From Candidatus Omnitrophota bacterium (GTDB taxonomy: Bacteria > Omnitrophota > Gorgyraeia > Gygaellales > Profunditerraquicolaceae): DNA of 13,956 nt. The stretch covers positions 1 through 13,956 of the forward strand of contig JAHIZC010000223.1 of assembly GCA_018814745.1 (NCBI GenBank). Direction: 5' to 3'. Below are positions 12,371 through 13,956 of this stretch, piece by piece. A program made the translations under genes and the position numbers. The notes beneath the pieces are model-generated. The model searched no databases. It was not told the origin of the DNA and was given only the letters and a program-made list of their open reading frames with translations. Position 1 is the stretch's first letter; each line of letters starts with the position of its first letter.

Positions 12371-13824
12371 ATTTCTGGCAGGGACCGATAGAGAAGATAG
12401 ATGATTTTCACTGGCGCATACCCAAAACATATAAACCGGGTATGCGGGTTCCGGGCATCATAATTGCTGATGAGAAATTATTAAAGGATATCCGTCACGA
12501 TAAGGCCGCAGAGCAGGTTGCCAATGTGGCATTCTTGCCGGGGATCGTAGGAGCCTCTTTGGCAATGCCGGATATTCATTGGGGATATGGTTTTAGCATC
12601 GGCGGTGTAGCTGCTACTGACGTTGAGGCAGGGGGAGTGATTTCTCCCGGAGGAGTAGGATTTGACATAAACTGCGGCGTACGGATGCTAAAAACGAATT
12701 TCCAGTATGAAGAGGTAAAAGACAGAATCAAGGATTTAGTTTATGCATTATTTTCAGGTATCCCCTCTGGATTAGGTTCAAAGGGTGATATCAGAGTTAG
12801 TACCAGGGAAGAAAAAGAAATATTTCTCAAAGGTTCAAAATGGGCAGTACAGAAGGGTTTCGGAATAGAAGAGGATTTGGAGTGTACGGAGGAGAACGGT
12901 GCAATTCAGGGCGCAGATCCGGGGGCTGTTTCAGATCGCGCCTATGAAAGAGGGAAGGCGCAATCCGGCACCCTAGGTTCAGGTAACCATTTTGTGGAAG
13001 TACAGGTTATCGATCAGTTGTATGATCGGGATTGCTGTGATCAATTCGGTCTTAATTTAGGCCAGATTACAGTGATGATTCATTCCGGTTCGCGCGGATT
13101 AGGGTATCAGGTTTGTGACGATTATACGCGCAGCATGATCCGTTGTTTAGAAAAATACAAGATTGATGTTCCTGACCGTCAGCTTGCCTGCGCGCCGGTT
13201 AATTCTACGGAAGGATCGGCATATTTGTCAGCAATGAGATGTGCTGCTAATTATGCCTGGGCGAACAGGCAGTGTTTGATGCATCTTACCCGTGGTGTGT
13301 TTGAGAAGGTTTTTAGTATGTCCTGGCAGAAGATCGGGATGTCTTTGATATATGATGTAGCGCATAATATTGCTAAAATTGAAAAGCACAAAGTAGGCGG
13401 TATAGAGAAGAAACTCTGCGTCCATCGTAAGGGTGCTACGCGTGCTTTCGGGCCGGGCCACCCTGCCTTACCTCAAAAGTACAGCAAGACCGGGCAGCCT
13501 GTAATCATACCCGGGGATATGGGTAGAAATTCTTATTTATTAGTCGGGACAGAAAAGGCGATGGAGGAGACATTCGGTTCGACGTGCCATGGCGCCGGCA
13601 GGCTAAAATCTAGAAGTGCTGCCTTAAAGAGTATACGGTTGGATGATTTATTGAAAAAGCTGGAAGCCAAGGGGATAGTGGTAAAGGCCTCCGGCAGAGG
13701 AACGATCATTGAAGAGGCGCCGGAAGTATACAAAGACGTAAATGACGTGGTGGATGTGGTGCATAAGGTAGGAATCTCTAAGCGTGTCTGCAGAATGCGG
13801 CCGCTTGGCGTTATTAAAGGTTGA
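12364..13824 (+). CDS. rtcB: RNA-splicing ligase RtcB
   Basis: The 486-residue product is a full-length RtcB. Metal ligands are visible in order: Asp101 and Cys104 (GFDINCGVR), His209 (GSGNHFVEVQ), His240 (MIHSGSRGLGYQ) and His334 (DVAHNIAKIEKH). His409 in STCHGAGR is the residue that receives GMP. The protein ends RPLGVIKG. RtcB joins 2',3'-cyclic phosphate or 3'-phosphate ends to 5'-OH RNA ends with Mn2+ and GTP, in RNA repair or tRNA splicing, helped by archease encoded upstream. MSNFWQGPIEKID is the normal start. No ribosome-binding site remains before it, because the upstream 22 nt are the right end of the inserted cassette. A second copy of the last codons lies 30 nt after the stop. Confidence 0.96.
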   Translation: MSNFWQGPIEKIDDFHWRIPKTYKPGMRVPGIIIADEKLLKDIRHDKAAEQVANVAFLPGIVGASLAMPDIHWGYGFSIGGVAATDVEAGGVISPGGVGFDINCGVRMLKTNFQYEEVKDRIKDLVYALFSGIPSGLGSKGDIRVSTREEKEIFLKGSKWAVQKGFGIEEDLECTEENGAIQGADPGAVSDRAYERGKAQSGTLGSGNHFVEVQVIDQLYDRDCCDQFGLNLGQITVMIHSGSRGLGYQVCDDYTRSMIRCLEKYKIDVPDRQLACAPVNSTEGSAYLSAMRCAANYAWANRQCLMHLTRGVFEKVFSMSWQKIGMSLIYDVAHNIAKIEKHKVGGIEKKLCVHRKGATRAFGPGHPALPQKYSKTGQPVIIPGDMGRNSYLLVGTEKAMEETFGSTCHGAGRLKSRSAALKSIRLDDLLKKLEAKGIVVKASGRGTIIEEAPEVYKDVNDVVDVVHKVGISKRVCRMRPLGVIKG

Positions 13825-13854
13825 TAAAAGGAAGTCCCGAGCGAAGAGGAGGGG

Positions 13855-13881
13855 CGGCCGTTGGGTGTAATCAAAGGATAA
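13855..13881 (+). pseudogene. Duplicate of the rtcB 3' end (eight codons plus stop)
   Basis: These 27 bases, in the same frame as rtcB, encode RPLGVIKG and a TAA stop, identical in protein to the true rtcB end at 13798-13824. The DNA differs in five of the eight sense codons (CTT/TTG, GGC/GGT, GTT/GTA, ATT/ATC, GGT/GGA), all silently, and in the stop (TGA/TAA). Similarity continues into the following TAAAA bases. The copy supplies AAAGGA, the likely ribosome-binding site of serS. It is a remnant, not an independent gene. Confidence 0.75.
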
Positions 13882-13885
13882 TAAA

Positions 13886-13956
13886 ATGCTAGATATAAAA
13901 TTTATTCGGGAGAATTTAGATTTAGTAAAGAAATCTTTGAAGAACCGGGGATCAAA
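13886..13956 (+). CDS. serS: Seryl-tRNA synthetase, N-terminal fragment (3' end outside window)
   Basis: The open frame encodes MLDIKFIRENLDLVKKSLKNRGSK up to the window edge. This is the typical opening of bacterial SerS, the first residues of the tRNA-binding coiled-coil arm. SerS charges tRNA-Ser and tRNA-Sec. AAAGGA (13873-13878) lies 7 nt before the ATG and sits inside the duplicated rtcB tail. Only 23 complete codons are visible, so the active site cannot be checked, but the N-terminal match is distinctive. Confidence 0.85.
   Translation, partial: MLDIKFIRENLDLVKKSLKNRGS

Noticed and set aside
13825..13854. Hairpin or third copy of the CATAAGTT-type element between rtcB and serS
   Set aside because: The spacer has only a weak CCC/GGG pairing and none of the element end sequences, so it was not grouped with the GIY-YIG family.

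Overview
The window looks like a stretch of chromosome from a diderm (Gram-negative-type) bacterium. It encodes BamA, a Skp/OmpH chaperone and the early lipid A enzymes, with a fused LpxC-FabZ and the LpxI type of UDP-diacylglucosamine hydrolase. Overall style (tight plus-strand gene packing, moderate GC, variable Shine-Dalgarno use, many small intergenic hairpins and repeats) fits an uncultured phylum such as Omnitrophota or a PVC-adjacent lineage. This is an impression, not a proven placement. No minus-strand gene is supported.

Layout. 1-955: 3' end of ssb, then rpsR and rplI, the classic replication/ribosome cluster. 953-1114: a small non-coding hairpin element. 1117-9344: dnaB, bamA, skp, lpxD, lpxC/fabZ, lpxA, lpxI in one direction with overlaps or very short gaps, so outer-membrane protein assembly and lipid A synthesis are genetically linked to dnaB. 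9420-10749: a radical SAM gene, tRNA-Arg(UCG) and a DUF456 membrane protein. 10780-11476: a promoter, an exported six-repeat MORN protein and tRNA-Lys(CUU). 11519-13824: archease and its partner RNA ligase rtcB, separated by an inserted GIY-YIG cassette. 13886-end: start of serS.

The most interesting thing is the cassette at 11938-12363. It encodes a small GIY-YIG nuclease, has a hairpin at each end, and is bracketed by a 7-bp direct repeat (ATGTCTA). Removing the cassette plus one repeat copy restores an overlapping archease-rtcB junction in which both proteins keep their expected ends. A second, non-coding element with matching left and right ends sits between rplI and dnaB. In both places the right end stops directly before the start codon of the next gene. 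Together they look like an autonomous/non-autonomous pair of a small GIY-YIG-linked mobile element, comparable in logic to RAYT/REPIN but with a different nuclease.

Other oddities: two five-unit heptamer arrays in front of skp and archease, a synonymous second copy of the rtcB 3' end just before serS, an SSB without the usual DDIPF-type tip, a 15-bp duplication that gives rpsR two starts, and a tRNA-Lys with C at T-loop position 55. No CRISPR array and no gene-free stretch over 300 bases is present; the largest gaps (956-1116 and 10750-10866) hold the hairpin element and a promoter.
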